Shown: positions 25,785 through 36,785, numbered from the stretch's first letter. The stretch is DNA of 64,000 nt from Rhizobium sp. Leaf306 (GCF_001423425.1 NZ_LMNX01000003.1:112379-176378); one strand, 5' to 3'. Numbers and translations: made by a program. Notes: generated by a model not told the origin, from the sequence alone.

Positions 25785-26405
25785 ATGACGTTCCAAGACG
25801 CGCTGCAAGCCTGCAATCTGGTTGCCATCCTGCGCGGCATCACGCCTGACGAGGCCGAGCCGATCGGCGAGGCGCTGATCGAAGCCGGCTGGCGCATCAT
25901 CGAAGTCCCGCTCAATTCGCCGGAGCCGCTGAAGAGCATCGAAAAACTGCAAAAGCGGTTCGGGGACAGGGCGCTGATCGGTGCGGGAACGGTGCTGACG
26001 ACCGCTCAGGTCGCAGACGTTGCCTCGACGGGTGCAACTGTCATCATCTCGCCGAACGCGAACCTCTCGGTCATCGAAGCGAGCGTCTCGCGCGGCATGA
26101 TCAGCCTGCCGGGCGTCGCGACGCCGTCGGAAGCCTTTGCGGCAATCGGCGCCGGTGCGACCGGCATCAAGGCCTTTCCGGCGGAAGCGATCCCGCCCAT
26201 GGTCATCAAGGCCTGGCGGGCGGTTCTGCCGAAGGATATGCCGGTTCTGGCCGTTGGCGGGATTACGCCTGACAACATGAAATCCTTTATCGACGCCGGC
26301 ACGAACGGCTTCGGCATCGGCGGATCGCTTTACAAGCCGGGTGACGATGTTGCGTCGGTGGCGGCGAAGGCCAAGCTATTTATCGAGGCGATGCGCCGCA
26401 TCTGA
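25785..26405 (+). CDS. dgoA: 2-dehydro-3-deoxy-6-phosphogalactonate aldolase
   Basis: A 206-residue class I aldolase (KDPG/KDPGal family) that cleaves the dgoK product to pyruvate and glyceraldehyde 3-phosphate. Visible motifs are ILRGITPDEAEPIGEALIEAGWR with the general-acid Glu, GAGTVL, the Schiff-base lysine in GIKAFPAE, and VGGITPDN. ATG 25785 after AAGGAT is preferred over ATG 25770, which overlaps dgoK. A terminator follows, so the transporter-dgoKA unit ends here. Confidence 0.9.
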   Translation: MTFQDALQACNLVAILRGITPDEAEPIGEALIEAGWRIIEVPLNSPEPLKSIEKLQKRFGDRALIGAGTVLTTAQVADVASTGATVIISPNANLSVIEASVSRGMISLPGVATPSEAFAAIGAGATGIKAFPAEAIPPMVIKAWRAVLPKDMPVLAVGGITPDNMKSFIDAGTNGFGIGGSLYKPGDDVASVAAKAKLFIEAMRRI

Positions 26406-26417
26406 TACCGAATCAAC

Positions 26418-26447
26418 GCCATGCGCCAATCCGCGCATGGCCTTTTT
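26418..26447 (+). terminator. Rho-independent terminator after dgoA
   Basis: GCCATGCG (26418-26425) pairs with CGCATGGC (26434-26441) around an 8-base loop, followed directly by CTTTTTC. It starts 12 bases after the dgoA stop. Confidence 0.85.
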
Positions 26448-26485
26448 CGACCAATCGGCGTAAAGCAGCGGTTCTTGAATCAGCA

Positions 26486-26743
26486 ATGCACCGCATCCTT
26501 ATGAAAATCCTTCCTGAAGAGCAGTTTTCCGAAGACGAACCGCAGTTCGAGGATGACATGGGCGAAGACGAACTTGTCCAATCTGCGTATTTCCTGATCG
26601 AGGCGCTGACCTTCGCCCCGGTGGCGAAACCGGGCACGCCCGAAGAGCCGTCGAAACCATCGCCAAATCAACGCTTTTGGACCGAAGGTTCCGTGTCCGA
26701 TGCGGCCTGCAACCGGTTGACCGTGCGTCGGAACTTGGCCTAG
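26486..26743 (+). CDS. Possible small acidic protein
   Basis: An 85-codon frame with chromosome-like codon use and a strongly acidic N-terminal half (EEQFSEDEPQFEDDMGEDE). ATG 26486 and ATG 26501 both lack a good ribosome site. It lies between the dgoA terminator and the aminotransferase. No family recognised. Confidence 0.35.
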   Translation: MHRILMKILPEEQFSEDEPQFEDDMGEDELVQSAYFLIEALTFAPVAKPGTPEEPSKPSPNQRFWTEGSVSDAACNRLTVRRNLA

Positions 26744-26777
26744 GCATAGTTCCCCGCCATACTCAGCCGAGATTCGC

Positions 26778-27947
26778 ATGACGATCATCCGACCAGACAT
26801 CAGCGCCCGCGCTGCGGCCGCTCCGCGTAGCGGTATTGGCGAAATCGTCACCTATGCACGCGGTCGTGACAACCTCATGCCGCTGTGGATCGGCGAAGGC
26901 GACCTTGCGACGCCCGACTTCATCACCCGCGCGGCCAGCGACGCGCTTCTCGCAGGCGAGACATTCTATACCTGGACGCAAGGGATCCCGGAGCTTCGCC
27001 AGGCAATCCTGCGCTACTACCAGCGCCACTACACGGCCGATCTCTCGGTCGACAACATCTATGTCACCGGATCGGGCATGCAGTCGATCGTGCTGGCGAT
27101 TCAGACGGTCGCATCGGCCGGCGACGAGGTGATCTACCTGTCACCAGCTTGGCCGAACGCTGCCCATGCCGCAAGTGTTTCCGAGGCAAAGGCCGTGCCT
27201 GTCGTCCTCGATTTCATCGACGGCCGGTGGGTGCTCGATGCGGGCCGACTGGAAGCTGCGATCACGCCGAAAACCCGGGCGCTGTTCATCAATACCCCAT
27301 CCAACCCGACGGGCTGGACCGCGACGAAGGATGATCTCGAGGCAATCCTTAGCCTTGCGCGCCGCCATGGTCTCTGGATCATCGCCGACGAGATCTACGG
27401 GCTCTACTATTTCGAAGGCACGCGGGCGCCGTCGTTCATGGATGTCATGGACGCGGAAGACCGCATCATCTTTGCCAACTCGTTCTCGAAGAACTGGTGC
27501 ATGACCGGCTGGCGTATCGGCTGGGTGGTGGCGCCGGCGGAGATCGGCCAGACGCTCACCAATCTCATACAGTATTCCACGTCAGGCGTTGCGCAGTTCA
27601 TGCAGAAGGGCGCGATTGCGGCACTCGACCTTGGCGACGAGTTCATTCGCTCGAATGTCGAGCGTGCCCGAACCTCGCGCGACATTCTGTGTGACGCGCT
27701 GGTCGCCACCAACCGTGTCGAAACGCGAAAGCCCGAAGGGGCGCTCTACGCGTTCCTGAAGATCGACGGCGTAACAGACAGCCGCGCCGAAGCCTTCAGG
27801 ATTGTCGATGAAACCGGCGTCGGCATGGCGCCGGGCACCGCATTCGGCCCCGGCGGCGCCCCATTCATGAGAGCCTGTTTTCTGCGCGACCCGAAGCAGA
27901 TCGAAGACGCGGCCGAGCGGCTATTCGCCTATATCCGTCGACGTTGA
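26778..27947 (+). CDS. Pyridoxal-phosphate aminotransferase (class I/II)
   Basis: A 389-residue fold-type I aminotransferase. Lys238 in SFSKNWCMTGWRIG is the cofactor lysine, Asp204 in ADEIY binds the pyridine nitrogen, and NPTG (176-179) and Arg246 complete the signature. It resembles aspartate/alanine-type aminotransferases of rhizobia; the amino-acid substrate cannot be read from sequence. It stands alone, convergent with the ialB-like gene. Confidence 0.88.
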   Translation: MTIIRPDISARAAAAPRSGIGEIVTYARGRDNLMPLWIGEGDLATPDFITRAASDALLAGETFYTWTQGIPELRQAILRYYQRHYTADLSVDNIYVTGSGMQSIVLAIQTVASAGDEVIYLSPAWPNAAHAASVSEAKAVPVVLDFIDGRWVLDAGRLEAAITPKTRALFINTPSNPTGWTATKDDLEAILSLARRHGLWIIADEIYGLYYFEGTRAPSFMDVMDAEDRIIFANSFSKNWCMTGWRIGWVVAPAEIGQTLTNLIQYSTSGVAQFMQKGAIAALDLGDEFIRSNVERARTSRDILCDALVATNRVETRKPEGALYAFLKIDGVTDSRAEAFRIVDETGVGMAPGTAFGPGGAPFMRACFLRDPKQIEDAAERLFAYIRRR

Positions 27948-28026
27948 CCGGACGAGCTTGTCAAGATCGGCGATGGGCGAATGCCGGTTTCGAACTCCAC
28001 CCATCAGAGATCTTAAGAGATCGACG

Positions 28027-28530
28027 TCAGTTGCACTGACCGGCCTGGTTGAGGGCTGCGGTAACGCCGCTGAGCGAGAACGTATAGGATGTGCGGGTGC
28101 CTCTCCCCGAGACCGCCTGAAGGGTCATATTGCTTCCCGTACGCATGGCGTCGATCATCGCGGAATCATTGCTTTCCTGCTGCGTCCAGCCGGAGTTACC
28201 CCGCGGCGTCATGGCAAAGGATTTGCCATCGATCGTGACCGTCATCTGTGAGCTGTTTTGAAGATCATATCCCATGATGGCCTGCGGATAATATCCGCTG
28301 CCCGAAGGCTTGGGCGCCACGAGGAAGAAGTTATCGCCGTGGTTGACGCTTGCGGGCGTCGCCTGTTTCGGAATGGTCAGGACGTAGCAGCTTTTCGAAG
28401 CTCCCGCCTGATAGGAATAGACGTTCCAGTCGCCGAACTGCCTCAGCATCGTCGGGCTCGGCTGGGCAAATGCCGGCAGGGCAATCACGGCTGCAAAGAG
28501 AGGCGCAAGGGCGAAAGGTTTGAAGGACAT
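28027..28530 (-). CDS. IalB-family secreted protein
   Basis: A 167-residue protein with a signal peptide (MSFKPFALAPLFAAVIALPAFA, cut near AFA-Q). The mature part matches the invasion-associated locus B family: FGDWNVYSYQAG, a paired-Cys pattern (SCYVLTIPK and the C-terminal GQC) and the middle DGKSFAMTPRGNSGW. In Bartonella IalB is linked to erythrocyte entry; in rhizobia the role is unknown. ATG 28530 follows CAGGAGA. It is transcribed toward the aminotransferase and lies apart from hutD by about 240 bases. Confidence 0.8.
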   Translation of the reverse strand: MSFKPFALAPLFAAVIALPAFAQPSPTMLRQFGDWNVYSYQAGASKSCYVLTIPKQATPASVNHGDNFFLVAPKPSGSGYYPQAIMGYDLQNSSQMTVTIDGKSFAMTPRGNSGWTQQESNDSAMIDAMRTGSNMTLQAVSGRGTRTSYTFSLSGVTAALNQAGQCN

Positions 28531-28766
28531 CTCGTCTCCTGTTGGGAATGGCAAGGGAAATACGGGTACGAATGCATCCGTAAGTGATCCCATAGGGGGA
28601 GGAGGCGGTTACCGGAAAGTTAAAACTTTCAGCTTCTGCGCCGTCGCCTCCGCCAAACCCGGTCTGGAACCGGGCAGATGTGATCACCCGAAAGAGACGA
28701 AATATCGCGTTTCCGGTTCTTTAGCGCGATCGCTGCGGCCAGCCTCACGGCATCTTCACAAATGCG

Positions 28767-29360
28767 TCAAACCTGTAACGAAACCGAGGCTTTTTGCCGT
28801 GAGGCGATGCGGACAAGAAAAGTCCGGCTTGATGGCGCCTGACTAAGTTCGATCTCCGAATCGCCCGGATGCAGCAGGATCGCATCATACGCGCCAAGCA
28901 ATGTGCCGTCTTTCAGCACCAAATCCGACGTCGGCAGAACCAGGGTCACGTCCGAACCGTTCGAAGTAATGACGCGTTCACTGGCGGGGAGCATCGTCAC
29001 GCCGTGAATAAACTTTCCGCGCCGGGTCATGACATTGAGATCGGTGATCGGGCCAGAGAGTAGCCTTGCGCTGGTCACTGCATCGGCCGGAAACGCGTGG
29101 GGCGGCGTGTCGGGGCGCAGGACACGATCGGGCTCGCCCTCGACCGAAAGCTCGATCCCGTCGCCCGTCAAAATGCTGAGGGTCCGGTCTATGTCCGCGA
29201 ACACAGAGAACGGGCCGTCCTCGGCCACCGTCGCCATGCTGATACGCCAGTCGAAATCATCGACTGTGGCGGCCTCGGGAAAGACGGCGATCTCCACCGT
29301 CTCGCCCTTGCCGTTCTTCCAGGGCATCCGCTTATGGTCCGATGCAGGCAGGATTCGCAT
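28767..29360 (-). CDS. hutD: HutD family protein
   Basis: A 197-residue cupin-like protein. It begins MRILPASDHKRMPWKNGKGETVEIAVFPE, the HutD signature, and carries FDWRISMATVAEDGPFS and FADIDRTLSILTGDGIEL further on. In Pseudomonas HutD is thought to keep hut expression or urocanate within limits; it is not an enzyme of the pathway. It starts five bases after the hutU stop and is the last gene of the leftward hut operon. Confidence 0.85.
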   Translation of the reverse strand: MRILPASDHKRMPWKNGKGETVEIAVFPEAATVDDFDWRISMATVAEDGPFSVFADIDRTLSILTGDGIELSVEGEPDRVLRPDTPPHAFPADAVTSARLLSGPITDLNVMTRRGKFIHGVTMLPASERVITSNGSDVTLVLPTSDLVLKDGTLLGAYDAILLHPGDSEIELSQAPSSRTFLVRIASRQKASVSLQV

Positions 29361-29365
29361 GCGCG

Positions 29366-31051
29366 TCAGTTCCCGAGGATGCCGGGAAGGCGAAGACCCT
29401 TGTCTTCGGCGCAGTCGATCGCGATCTCGTATCCCGCATCGGCGTGGCGCATGACGCCGGTCGCAGGGTCGTTCCACAGGACACGTTCGATCCGCCGGGC
29501 TGCATCATCCGTTCCGTCGGCGCAGATGACCATGCCGGAATGCTGCGAATATCCCATGCCGACACCGCCGCCATGGTGCAGCGACACCCAGGTGGCGCCG
29601 GATGCGGTGTTGAGGAGCGCGTTGAGGAGCGGCCAGTCGGACACGGCGTCCGAGCCATCCTTCATCGCTTCCGTCTCGCGGTTCGGCGAGGCGACGGAAC
29701 CGCTGTCGAGATGGTCGCGGCCGATGACAACAGGGGCGGACAGTTCACCGCTTCTCACCATCTCGTTGAAGGCGAGACCGAGCTTGTGGCGATCCCCCAG
29801 ACCCACCCAGCAGATCCGCGCCGGAAGTCCCTGGAAGGCGATGCGCTCGCGCGCCATGTCCAGCCAGTTGTGCAGGTGGGTGTTGTCGGGCAGCAGTTCC
29901 TTTACCTTCGCATCCGTCTTGTAGATGTCCTCAGGATCGCCCGACAGCGCCGCCCAGCGGAACGGGCCGATGCCGCGGCAAAACAGCGGACGGATATAGG
30001 CCGGAACGAAGCCCGGAAAGGCGAAGGCATTTTCCAGGCCTTCGTCCTTGGCGACCTGGCGGATGTTGTTGCCATAGTCGAGCGTTGGCACGCCGGCATC
30101 CCAGAACGCGACCATGGCTTCGACATGCGCCTTCATCGATGCGCGGGCCGCAACCTCCACGGATTTGGGGTCGCTTTCGCGCTTGGCCTTGGCTTCCTCG
30201 ACGGTCCAGCCGACCGGCAGGTAGCCGTTGCGCGGGTCATGGGCGGATGTCTGATCGGTGACGATATCCGGGTGAGCGCCGCCGGCCTTCATGCGGGCGA
30301 CCAGTTCGGGGAAGATTTCCGCGGCATTGCCGAGCAGGCCGACCGATTTCGCTTCGCCGGCCTTGGTCCACTGGTCGATCAGCGCCAGCGCTTCGTCCAG
30401 TGTCTTCGCCTTGGCATCGACATAACGGGTGCGCAGACGAAAATCGATGCGGGTCTCGTCGCATTCGACCGCGAGGCAGCAGGCGCCGGCCATGACGGCT
30501 GCGAGCGGCTGTGCGCCGCCCATGCCGCCGAGGCCGCCGGTCAGGATCCACTTGCCCTTGAGGCTGCCGCCATAATGCTGGCGGCCCGCTTCCACGAAGG
30601 TCTCGTAGGTGCCCTGGACGATGCCCTGCGTGCCGATATAGATCCACGATCCGGCGGTCATCTGGCCGTACATGGCCAGGCCCTTCTTATCCAGTTCGTT
30701 GAAATGGTCCCAGGTTGCCCAATGCGGCACGAGGTTGGAGTTGGCGATCAGCACGCGCGGCGCATCCTTATGGGTGCGGAACACGCCGACCGGCTTGCCG
30801 GACTGCACGAGAAGCGTCTCCTCCTCCGTTAGCGTCTTCAACGTCGCGACGATCTTGTCGAAGTCGTCCCAGGTGCGGGCGGCCCGGCCGATGCCGCCAT
30901 AGACCACGAGTTCATGCGGGTTTTCCGCCACATCGGGATCGAGGTTGTTCATCAGCATCCGAAGCGGCGCTTCGGTCATCCAGCTTTTGGCATTGAGCTC
31001 GGTGCCCTTGGGCGAGCGGACATCGCGAATGTTGTGGCGTGGATTGGTCAT
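29366..31051 (-). CDS. hutU: Urocanate hydratase (urocanase)
   Basis: A 561-residue enzyme that hydrates urocanate to imidazolonepropionate with tightly bound NAD+. Length is standard. Seen: [17 protein letters not shown], the NAD-binding glycine run [11 protein letters not shown], the active-site stretch [19 protein letters not shown] and [20 protein letters not shown] 31051 follows GGGAG. Second step of histidine catabolism, after HutH, in the same operon. Confidence 0.95.
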   Translation of the reverse strand: MTNPRHNIRDVRSPKGTELNAKSWMTEAPLRMLMNNLDPDVAENPHELVVYGGIGRAARTWDDFDKIVATLKTLTEEETLLVQSGKPVGVFRTHKDAPRVLIANSNLVPHWATWDHFNELDKKGLAMYGQMTAGSWIYIGTQGIVQGTYETFVEAGRQHYGGSLKGKWILTGGLGGMGGAQPLAAVMAGACCLAVECDETRIDFRLRTRYVDAKAKTLDEALALIDQWTKAGEAKSVGLLGNAAEIFPELVARMKAGGAHPDIVTDQTSAHDPRNGYLPVGWTVEEAKAKRESDPKSVEVAARASMKAHVEAMVAFWDAGVPTLDYGNNIRQVAKDEGLENAFAFPGFVPAYIRPLFCRGIGPFRWAALSGDPEDIYKTDAKVKELLPDNTHLHNWLDMARERIAFQGLPARICWVGLGDRHKLGLAFNEMVRSGELSAPVVIGRDHLDSGSVASPNRETEAMKDGSDAVSDWPLLNALLNTASGATWVSLHHGGGVGMGYSQHSGMVICADGTDDAARRIERVLWNDPATGVMRHADAGYEIAIDCAEDKGLRLPGILGN

Positions 31052-31079
31052 GTCGTGGCTCCCCAATTTCTTCTGATGA

Positions 31080-32615
31080 TTAAACTTCAAGGACCGGCAG
31101 GATGCCCGGCGAGATCGCGTGGGCGAAGGCACCGGACGCGACCAGTTCGCTTGCGGCCTTGAGATCCGGCGCTAGGTAACGGTCATCGTCGAGCGCAGGG
31201 ACGGAAGCCCGCAGCACGGCAACGGCTTTTTCGAGCTCGGGACTGGTCTTGAGCGGCCCGCGCAGTTCCACGCCCTGGACGGCCGTCAGCGCTTCGATCC
31301 CGAGAATGCCGAACAGGTTTTCGGTCATGCCGAGCAGGCGGCGGGCGCCGTGGCAGGCCATCGACACATGGTCCTCCTGATTGGCGGAGGTCGGCGTCGA
31401 ATCGACCGAGGCGGGATGCGACATCTGCTTGTTCTCGCTCATCAACGCCGCCGACGTGACTTCGGCGATCATCAGCCCCGAGTTAAGACCGGGCTTCTTC
31501 GAGAGAAATGCCGGCAGTCCATAGGACAGAGCTGGATCGACCAGAAGCGCGATGCGACGCTGGGCGATCGCACCGATCTCGCAGATCGCGAGCGCCGTCT
31601 GATCCGCGGCAAAGGCGACCGGCTCGGCGTGAAAATTGCCGCCGGAGACGACGGAATTGTCTGACAGAACCAGCGGATTGTCAGTGACGGCATTTGCTTC
31701 GACTTCCAGCGTCCTTGCGACGGACCGCAACAGATCGAGGCAGGCGCCGTCGACCTGCGGCTGGCAACGGATGCAATAGGGATCCTGAACGCGCTCATCG
31801 CCTTCAATGTGGCTCGCACGAATTTCGGAGCCTTCGAGAAGGTTGCGAAGCGCAGCACCGGCATCGATCTGGCCCTTGTGGCCGCGCAGGGTGTGGATGT
31901 CAGGGTGAAACGGCGCTGATGACCCCATCGCGGCGTCTGTCGACAGGGCGCCTGTAACAAGTGCCGTCTGGGCTGCGCGATGCGTGCGAAACAGACCGGC
32001 GAGGGCCAGTGCGTTGGACGTCTGGGTGCCGTTGATCAGTGCCAGCCCTTCCTTGGCGGCAAGAATGACAGGGGTCAGACCCACCTTGGCGAGTGCATCG
32101 GCAGACGGTAGGCGTTCTCCGTGGAGGAAGGCTTCGCCTTCGCCCATCATGGTGGCCGCCATATGGGCAAGCGGTGCCAGATCGCCGGATGCGCCGACCG
32201 AGCCTTTTTCCGGAATGACCGGAATGACGCCCTTTTCCAGCATGCCTTCGATCAGGCGGATCAACTCGATCCGGACACCGGACGCGCCACGGCCGAGCGA
32301 GATGAGCTTCAGCGCCATGATGAGACGTACCACATTTTCCGGCAGCGGCGCGCCGATGCCGCAGCAATGCGACAGGATGAGATTGCGCTGCAGAGTGGCG
32401 AGATCGGCACTGTCGATCTTGATCGAGGCAAGTTTGCCGAAGCCGGTGTTGATGCCGTAGACCGGCGCGTTTCCGGCGGCGATTTCCGCGATCCGTCTCG
32501 CTGCCTTTTCGATGCCTGCATCGAAGGAGCGATCGAGAACCGCCGAACCATTGTTCCAGTAGAGATCGGAAAGCTCGGCCAGAGTAACGCTGCCGGGGTG
32601 AAGCGTGATCGTCAT
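31080..32615 (-). CDS. hutH: Histidine ammonia-lyase
   Basis: A 511-residue enzyme that releases ammonia from L-histidine to give urocanate. The self-forming MIO cofactor triad Ala142-Ser143-Gly144 is in [12 protein letters not shown], and Tyr53 in YGINTGFG is the catalytic base. ATG 32615 overlaps the hutI stop by four bases. Length and motifs are complete. Confidence 0.95.
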   Translation of the reverse strand: MTITLHPGSVTLAELSDLYWNNGSAVLDRSFDAGIEKAARRIAEIAAGNAPVYGINTGFGKLASIKIDSADLATLQRNLILSHCCGIGAPLPENVVRLIMALKLISLGRGASGVRIELIRLIEGMLEKGVIPVIPEKGSVGASGDLAPLAHMAATMMGEGEAFLHGERLPSADALAKVGLTPVILAAKEGLALINGTQTSNALALAGLFRTHRAAQTALVTGALSTDAAMGSSAPFHPDIHTLRGHKGQIDAGAALRNLLEGSEIRASHIEGDERVQDPYCIRCQPQVDGACLDLLRSVARTLEVEANAVTDNPLVLSDNSVVSGGNFHAEPVAFAADQTALAICEIGAIAQRRIALLVDPALSYGLPAFLSKKPGLNSGLMIAEVTSAALMSENKQMSHPASVDSTPTSANQEDHVSMACHGARRLLGMTENLFGILGIEALTAVQGVELRGPLKTSPELEKAVAVLRASVPALDDDRYLAPDLKAASELVASGAFAHAISPGILPVLEV

Positions 32616-33859
32616 AGCTGTTGACCTCTGAAGACGTTCGAATGGAGCGGGTTGAAGCCGATGCGGTAAACCAGCTCGGCGGGTCGCTGGATGTTCCAGA
32701 TGGCGAAGTCCGCCGATTTTCCGGCCTCCAGCGTGCCGGTTTCTGCGAGAAGACCGAGCGCCCTCGCCGCCTCGCGCGTCGCGCCTGCGATGCATTCTTC
32801 GACGGTCAGCCGGAAGAGTGTCGCCGACATGTTCATCGTCAGCAGCAGCGAGGTGAGCGGCGACGTGCCGGGATTGCAATCGGTCGCGATCGCGATCCGG
32901 ACGCCGGCATCGCGCAGCAGCTGGACTGGCGGCTTCTGCGTTTCGTTGATCGCATAAAAGGCGCCCGGGAGAAGAACCGCAACCGTGCCCGACGCCGCCA
33001 TCGCGGCAGCACCTTCGGCATCGAGATATTCAAGATGATCGGCGGACAAGGCACCGTAGGATGCCGCCATCGCTGCACCGCCGAGGTTGGAAAGCTGTTC
33101 GGCGTGCAGCTTTACGGGCAGGCCGAGCGATCTTGCGTGATCGAACACGCGCCGCATGTCCGCAACCGAGAACGCGATGCCTTCGCAGAACCCGTCGACT
33201 GCATCCACCAGGCCTTCCGCATGGGCAAGGTCCATAGCGGGCAGCACCACGTCGGTAATGTAGTCGCCGTTGCGTCCGCGGTATTCGACGGGCGTTGCGT
33301 GGGCGCCGAGGAAAGACGTGACGACGCGGACCGGGCGGATCTTTTCGAGCGCCCGGGCGGCGCGCAGCATGTTCAGTTCGCCCTCGATCGATAGGCCGTA
33401 ACCGGATTTGATCTCGAGCGTCGAAACGCCTTCTGCGAGCAGCGTATCGACCCTTGGCAAGGCCGCCTGTACGAGACCGTCGACGGAAAGGGCATTGGTC
33501 GCCTTGACGGAGGAGACGATGCCGCCGCCGGCGCGCGCGACTTCCTCATAGGTCGCCCCTTCGAGCCGCATTTCGAATTCCATGGCGCGATCGCCGCCGA
33601 AGATCAGATGCGTATGGCAGTCGATCAGGCCGGGCGTGATCACCCTGCCCTCCACGTCGATGATCTCGTCGGCTTCGAGAAATGATGACGGCAGATCGGA
33701 CTGGGGACCGGCGAAGACGATCCGGCCATCCTCTACGGCAATGGCACCGTGCTCGATGAGAGCAAGCCCTCGCGCCTCGTCCGAAAGCGTGAGCAGGCGG
33801 GCGTTGCGCCATACCGTTCTGGTTGGCACCACCGGTGAATTATCACTATTCTCGACCAC
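32612..33859 (-). CDS. hutI: Imidazolonepropionase
   Basis: A 415-residue amidohydrolase that opens imidazolonepropionate to formimidoylglutamate. Metal ligands are seen in [12 protein letters not shown] (His82, His84), [12 protein letters not shown] and [11 protein letters not shown] choose GTG 33859 because AGAGGAAG stands directly before it; ATG 33904 upstream would run through the HutC-type palindrome and lacks a ribosome site. First gene of the leftward hut operon. Confidence 0.92.
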   Translation of the reverse strand: MVENSDNSPVVPTRTVWRNARLLTLSDEARGLALIEHGAIAVEDGRIVFAGPQSDLPSSFLEADEIIDVEGRVITPGLIDCHTHLIFGGDRAMEFEMRLEGATYEEVARAGGGIVSSVKATNALSVDGLVQAALPRVDTLLAEGVSTLEIKSGYGLSIEGELNMLRAARALEKIRPVRVVTSFLGAHATPVEYRGRNGDYITDVVLPAMDLAHAEGLVDAVDGFCEGIAFSVADMRRVFDHARSLGLPVKLHAEQLSNLGGAAMAASYGALSADHLEYLDAEGAAAMAASGTVAVLLPGAFYAINETQKPPVQLLRDAGVRIAIATDCNPGTSPLTSLLLTMNMSATLFRLTVEECIAGATREAARALGLLAETGTLEAGKSADFAIWNIQRPAELVYRIGFNPLHSNVFRGQQL

Positions 33860-33882
33860 GAAGCCTTCCTCTTTTTGTTTTA

Positions 33883-33894
33883 ATGTATATACAT
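33883..33894. promoter_or_regulatory. HutC operator palindrome
   Basis: ATGTATATACAT is a perfect 12-base palindrome whose core TGTATATACA matches the known HutC binding site of pseudomonads. It lies between the divergent hutI (start 33859) and hutF (start 33965), so HutC, encoded just after hutF, should repress both directions until urocanate binds. Confidence 0.75.
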
Positions 33895-33964
33895 AAAAAC
33901 CCATGGCAAGAAGAATTTGCAGGCGCCTGCTGGACGCAGACGGGACCGACGAGTGGAGTTGGCA

Positions 33965-35314
33965 GTGAACACCATTTTTGCAGAAAGCGCACTGATCGGC
34001 GGGGAATGGGCGAGCAACACTCGCCTGAAGATCGAGCATGGCACCGTGCAGTCGATCGAGCGTAGCGCCATGCCTGCGGCCACCGACGAGCGGCACCGGC
34101 TGATCGTGCCCGGCATGGCCAATCTCCACAGCCACGCTTTCCAGCGCGCCATGGCAGGACTGACGGAGGTTCGCGGATCGACAAGCGACAGCTTCTGGAG
34201 CTGGCGCACGCTGATGTACAAATTCTCCCTGTCGATGACACCTGACGATATCGAGGCGGTCGCAGCGCAGCTCTATATGGAAATGCTGGAGGCGGGCTTT
34301 ACCCGCGTCGGCGAGTTTCATTACCTGCATCACGACCGTGACGGGCGCCACTACGCCAATATCGCGGAGCACGCGGCGCGGATCGGTGCGGCAAGTGCTG
34401 CGACCGGGATCGGCCTCACCCTGCTGCCAGTCTTCTACGCCCGCTCCGGTTTCGGGGGAATGGCACCGACGGAGGGCCAGCGACGCTTCATCAACTCGGT
34501 CGAAAGCTTTTCCACGCTGATGGAGGAATGCCGGAAGATCACGTCTGCGCTTCCCGGCGGCCAACTCGGCATCGCGCCGCACAGTCTGCGGGCCGCGACG
34601 CCGGAAGAACTGCGGGACGTTCTGCCGATGGCAGGTGGAGGCCCGATCCACATCCATATCGCCGAGCAAACGAAAGAGGTCGAGGACTGTATCGCGTGGT
34701 CGGGCGCACGTCCCGTCGAATGGCTGCTCGCCAACATGCCGGTCGATGAGCGCTGGTGCCTGATCCACGCTACCCATATGACCGAGGCGGAAACGCGCGA
34801 CATGGCACGCCGAGGAGCCATCGCCGGTCTCTGCCCCATCACGGAAGCCAATCTCGGCGACGGCATATTTCCGGCGCCGGCATTCCTCGAGGAAGGCGGC
34901 CAGTTCGGCGTCGGCTCGGACTCGAACATCTCGATTTCGGTCGCGCATGAACTTCGGCAGCTCGAATATTCGCAGCGTCTTGGACTACGCTCGAGAAACG
35001 TCGTGGCACTACCGCAGCAATCGACGGGTGCGCGCCTGTTCCAGGAAGCGCTGAAAGGTGGCGCCCGCGCATTGCAGTCGCAGGACGACATCGTATCAGG
35101 TGCATCGGCGGATTTCGTCTCGCTCGACCTTGAGGCCGCCCCCTACCTTTCGGCAGATCAGGTTCTCGACCAGTGGATCTTCGCTGACACGATCAAGGTG
35201 GATTGCGTCTGGGCGGCGGGCAAGAAGCTCGTGACGGGCGGCCGGCATGCGAAGAGGGATACGATCCTGCCAAGGTTCCAGGCTGTCATGGCCGCTCTGC
35301 TTGACGCCGGCTGA
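33965..35314 (+). CDS. hutF: Formimidoylglutamate deiminase
   Basis: A 449-residue amidohydrolase that converts N-formimidoyl-L-glutamate to N-formylglutamate and ammonia. Seen: [16 protein letters not shown] (metal ligands), [21 protein letters not shown] and [12 protein letters not shown] 33965 follows TGGAG and gives the expected length. Its product needs HutG, N-formylglutamate amidohydrolase, which is not in this window. Divergent from hutI, followed by hutC after 50 bases. Confidence 0.93.
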   Translation: MNTIFAESALIGGEWASNTRLKIEHGTVQSIERSAMPAATDERHRLIVPGMANLHSHAFQRAMAGLTEVRGSTSDSFWSWRTLMYKFSLSMTPDDIEAVAAQLYMEMLEAGFTRVGEFHYLHHDRDGRHYANIAEHAARIGAASAATGIGLTLLPVFYARSGFGGMAPTEGQRRFINSVESFSTLMEECRKITSALPGGQLGIAPHSLRAATPEELRDVLPMAGGGPIHIHIAEQTKEVEDCIAWSGARPVEWLLANMPVDERWCLIHATHMTEAETRDMARRGAIAGLCPITEANLGDGIFPAPAFLEEGGQFGVGSDSNISISVAHELRQLEYSQRLGLRSRNVVALPQQSTGARLFQEALKGGARALQSQDDIVSGASADFVSLDLEAAPYLSADQVLDQWIFADTIKVDCVWAAGKKLVTGGRHAKRDTILPRFQAVMAALLDAG

Positions 35315-35364
35315 CCGGATATGGTGGAGAAGCCGTTTGATGCAGAGAGCCGAAGGACTTCGCC

Positions 35365-36108
35365 TTGACCGGAGAAAAAGATATCAAGGCGACCCGTGCG
35401 GTGGGCACACTGCACCAGAAGATCCTCGGCGACATCGAAAACAATATCGTCAGCGGCGAATGGCCCCCGGGCTACAGGATCCCTTTCGAGGTCGAGCTCG
35501 CCAAGCACTACAATGTCTCGCGGATGACCGCGAACAAGGTTCTGACCCAGCTTGCCAATGCCGGACTGATCGAGCGGCGCAAGAAATCGGGCTCCTTTGT
35601 TGCCCAGCCGCGCAACCAGGCTGCCATTCTTGAGATCTACGACATCGAAGATGAAGTCCGCGCGCTGAACAAGGACTACCATTTCCGGATGGAGGAATGC
35701 CGGGAGCGGAAGACTGTGGCAACGGACCGGCTGCGCCTGAGCGTCTCCGGCAAGGAAAAATCCATCTACGTCGTCTGCCTGCATTTCTCCGACGGGAAGC
35801 CGTTCTGTCTTGAGGAACGACTGATCAATCTGAAGACCGTGCCGCAGGCAAAGGACATGGATTTCTCGACGGTTTCACCGGGCAAGTGGCTGATCGCGCA
35901 GATACCATGGACCGCTGCGGAACATCGGATCTCGGCCCAGCTTGCGGACGAACAGCTGGCAAGGCGGCTGGAAATCACGCCGCAGTCTGCCTGCCTCGTG
36001 GTAGAACGCAAGACCTGGGACGTTTCCGGCCCGGTGACGTCGGTGCGGTTCAGCTACCCTTCCGACAGCCATGCGATCACTGCACGCTTTGCTCCGGCCT
36101 CGAGCTGA
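35365..36108 (+). CDS. hutC: GntR-family histidine-utilisation repressor
   Basis: A 247-residue regulator: a GntR winged helix-turn-helix at residues 15-80 (PFEVELAKHYNVSRMTANKVLTQL) and a C-terminal UTRA ligand domain (about 95-240) that in HutC binds urocanate. The start is TTG 35365 behind AAGGA. It lies downstream of hutF and probably represses its own transcript through the palindrome at 33883-33894. Confidence 0.9.
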   Translation: MTGEKDIKATRAVGTLHQKILGDIENNIVSGEWPPGYRIPFEVELAKHYNVSRMTANKVLTQLANAGLIERRKKSGSFVAQPRNQAAILEIYDIEDEVRALNKDYHFRMEECRERKTVATDRLRLSVSGKEKSIYVVCLHFSDGKPFCLEERLINLKTVPQAKDMDFSTVSPGKWLIAQIPWTAAEHRISAQLADEQLARRLEITPQSACLVVERKTWDVSGPVTSVRFSYPSDSHAITARFAPASS

Positions 36109-36425
36109 GACCGGCTTGCCCACCCCAAGCATCCCTCGCCAATTCAGGCTTAAAATGCGGTCTGTCGCAGCAGGCTCGCCATTTCGCGTTGGACTTCGGG
36201 GGCTCAACGTGACCTAGTCATATGGTTCGTCGGCATAGGATGCCATCGATCCGGCGTTTGGACAATTGGCGGCGCTGCCTCAATACGGACTGCGGGACCA
36301 AAAAGCCGGTTACCTGCGAAACGTCACTGGGCTTGTTATCATCGACTAAGCGGATGGCAGCAAGATACCCGACATGCAAACGTGGTAGTCCGACATTCGG
36401 AGCCACGCTGACGACAGAGGCTGCC
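36109..36425. other. Intergenic stretch after hutC
   Basis: No gene or clear terminator. It must hold the promoter of the DUF1488 gene. Confidence 0.4.
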
Positions 36426-36692
36426 ATGACACTTTCTTTCCCAAATCCCGCGCGCAGTTACGATGAATCGAAAAGACGCGTCCGCTTTCTGGGTCATGAC
36501 GGCATGTTCGAGGTTCGGTTCTTCGTTGCTGCTGAAGTTCTCAGCAGCAACCTTGTTGAAAGAACTGCCGTCAGCGATGATTATCTTGCCTCTTTCGATG
36601 CGCTACGACCGAAGATCCTGAAGGCAGCCCAAGCTGCCTACAAGGCGAAAAACGCACAATCCATCATGCTAGATCTCGAGAATTTCAAATGA
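36426..36692 (+). CDS. DUF1488 family protein
   Basis: An 88-residue soluble protein beginning MTLSFPNPARSYDESKRRVRFLGHDG, typical of the DUF1488 family found in many proteobacteria. The rest is helical (FFVAAEVLSSNLVE, ASFDALRPKILKAAQAAY). Function unknown. It stands alone, 93 bases before the first transglutaminase-like gene. Confidence 0.8.
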   Translation: MTLSFPNPARSYDESKRRVRFLGHDGMFEVRFFVAAEVLSSNLVERTAVSDDYLASFDALRPKILKAAQAAYKAKNAQSIMLDLENFK

Positions 36693-36785
36693 ACAGACTT
36701 CTGCTGAGCGTGATCGCTCATCGTCCCGACATGATGTGTTTATCCGATCTGACCCAATGTCAGTCGAACTCGGCTCGGTGATCGC

